DNA from: Colletes latitarsis
Taxonomy: Eukaryota > Arthropoda > Insecta > Hymenoptera > Colletidae
Direction: 5' to 3'
Length of the DNA: 64,000 nucleotides
Assembly (NCBI RefSeq): GCF_051014445.1
Contig: NC_135137.1
Location: 15,129,501 to 15,193,500 of the forward strand
Every line of letters starts with the position of its first letter. Position 1 is the stretch's first letter. A program made the translations under genes and the position numbers. The notes under the pieces were generated by a model. The model saw only the letters and a list, made by a program, of their open reading frames with translations. It ran no database searches and was not told the DNA's origin. Below, in pieces: positions 62,908 to 64,000 of the stretch.

Positions 62908-64000
62908 AAACAGTCGATTAAACCTGGTTCCGATTAATATTTTTAGGATACCGCCGGTTATGTCTGGGTTAGGTCTGGTATTTGGAATCATCTGCCTCAT
63001 ACTTCCGCATTTTTCGCTTACTTGTTGGCCAGATCCTCGTTTTTTCCGGTTCGGATCATGTAATAATGTGGTACCACACTGAAACAGTCAAATAAACCTG
63101 GTTCCGATTAATATTTTAGAGGATAACGCCGGTTAGGTTTGTGTTAGGTCCGGTATTTGCTATAATCTGGCTCATACTTTCGCTACTTTAGCATACTTGT
63201 TGGCCAGATCCTGGGCTCTCGCTGATTTGGATCACGTAGTAATGTTTTACCACACCGAAAAAGTCAATCAAACGTGGTAGCGATTAATATTTTAGAGGAT
63301 AACGCCGGTTATGGCTGGGTTAGGCCTGGTATTTGGCATCATCTAGCTCTTACTTTCGCTGTTTTCGCATACTTGTTGGCCAGATCCTGGGCTTTTTCTG
63401 GTTTGGATCACGTAGTAATATGGCACCACACCGATACAGTAAATTTAACCTGGATTCGATCAATATTTTAGGGGATAACACGGGTTAGGTCTGGGTTACG
63501 TCTGGTATTTGCAAACACGTGTCTCATACTTTCGTATGTTTCGCATACTTGTTGGCCATATCCTGGGCTTTTTCTGGTTTGGATCAGGTAGTAATATGGT
63601 ACCACACCGAAACAGTCAACTAAACCTGGATCCGATTAATATTTTAGAGGATAACGCCGGTTATGGCTGGGTTAGGTCTGGTATTTGCAAACATCTAGCT
63701 CATACTTTCGCATTTTTCGCATACTTGATGGCCAGATCGTGGCCTTTTTCTGGATTGGATCACGTAGTAGTGTGGTACCACACTCAAATTGTCAATAAAA
63801 CCTGGTTCCGATTAATAGTTTAGAGGAGAACGCCGGTTTTGCCTGCGTTAGGTCTGCTATTTGCCATCTTCTAGCTCATACTTTCGCATTTTTCGCATAC
63901 TTGATGGCCAGATCGTGGCCTTTTTCTGGATTGGATCACGTAGTAATATGGCACCACACTGAAACAGTCAATTCAACCTGGTTCCGAGTAATATTTTGAA

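Larger units (their letters stand above)
1..64000 (+). repeat. Satellite DNA array, ~176-bp monomer, fills the window
   Basis: The same unit repeats head to tail from the first to the last base. Landmarks such as ttggccagatcctgg, aacgccggttatgtctgggt and tttcgcatacttg return every 176-177 bases, giving roughly 360 copies. All are in one orientation and no foreign insertion was seen. Most monomers are 176 or 177 bp; a recurring short form is 153 bp. Neighbouring monomers differ by class-specific substitutions, while copies kilobases apart can be almost identical, which is the pattern of a higher-order-repeat satellite. Arrays of this kind are known mainly from eukaryotic centromeres and pericentromeres; that location is inference here. 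I do not recognise the family. Both ends of the array lie outside the window. Confidence 0.98.

Noticed and set aside
529..63823. Many open frames of 60-180 codons on the + strand, with a shared motif such as FFWFGSRSNVVPH
   Set aside because: All are translations of the same satellite unit in frames that shift from one copy to the next. Most start at TTG or GTG within ttgttggcc, ttgccatc or gtggtacc, overlap each other in different frames and end at class-dependent stops. No ribosome-site pattern, intron signal or unique sequence surrounds them.
1..64000. CRISPR array
   Set aside because: The whole 176-bp unit is repeated with gradual variation. There is no short constant repeat alternating with unrelated spacers, and no cas gene.
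1..64000. CENP-B box
   Set aside because: I looked for TTCG-4N-A-2N-CGGG on both strands in the main monomer classes. Partial resemblances near cccgttccgattaa and cccggttgcgattaa lack the required bases, so no box is called.
1..64000. Telomere-like GGGTTAGG in each monomer
   Set aside because: It is a single short fragment within tctgggttaggtctgg and is never tandem.
1..64000. RNA polymerase III B-box-like ggttccgatt or ggattcgatc, suggesting a tRNA-derived satellite
   Set aside because: The match to GGTTCGANTCC needs an extra base or several mismatches. No A box lies at a proper distance and no cloverleaf can be drawn.
1..64000. Bacterial or viral accessory region
   Set aside because: There is no gene of any kind in 64 kb, and the structure is typical of eukaryotic satellite DNA.

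Overview
The window is one uninterrupted satellite DNA array. From base 1 to base 64000 the sequence is head-to-tail copies of a monomer of about 176 bp, all in the same orientation, or roughly 360 copies. I found no unique-sequence gene, RNA gene, transposon, CRISPR array, promoter or origin, no inverted block, and no stretch over 300 bases that is not satellite. The array runs off both ends. A homogeneous tandem array of nucleosome-sized units points to a eukaryote, probably centromeric or pericentromeric heterochromatin. I do not recognise the satellite family and cannot name the species. The consensus I wrote by hand is about 43% GC, is not CpG-depleted (7 CpG against about 8 expected), and has more T (62) than A (39) on the + strand.

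Monomer positions quoted here start at the t of tggatcacgtag. Landmarks in order are: a 12-bp perfect palindrome TGTGGTACCACA (16-27); the variable segment after it (28-75), which defines the monomer classes; aacgccggttatgtctgggt (about 75-94); a second variable segment (about 105-122); an internal repeat of TTTCGCAT (about 128-141); and the conserved core ttgttggccagatcc (about 147-160), followed by a T-rich run. At least eight classes (A-H) can be told apart, and some follow each other in fixed order, as in a higher-order repeat.

Layout: 1-3940 is copied almost perfectly at 11744-15683. Between these copies, 1.2-5.5 kb and 6.7-10.6 kb are related with shifts of about 5.1-5.8 kb. From 15.7 to 27.7 kb the classes are reshuffled, with short one- to eight-monomer repeats. 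From 27.7 to 41.6 kb there are three consecutive near-perfect tandem duplications with units of 2119, 1234 and 3499 bp. From 43 to 64 kb is a mosaic of older and newer copies, including 2.7 kb shared at a 5998-bp shift. Two structural variants recur: a monomer with a net 23-bp deletion that removes the palindrome, and a monomer in which the palindrome has become an 18-bp hairpin. They are adjacent in nine places.

The many 60-180 codon open frames are not genes. They are translations of the same satellite in shifting frames, and most begin at TTG or GTG. The biological interest lies in how the array is built (recent duplications, class order, palindrome distribution), not in encoded products.
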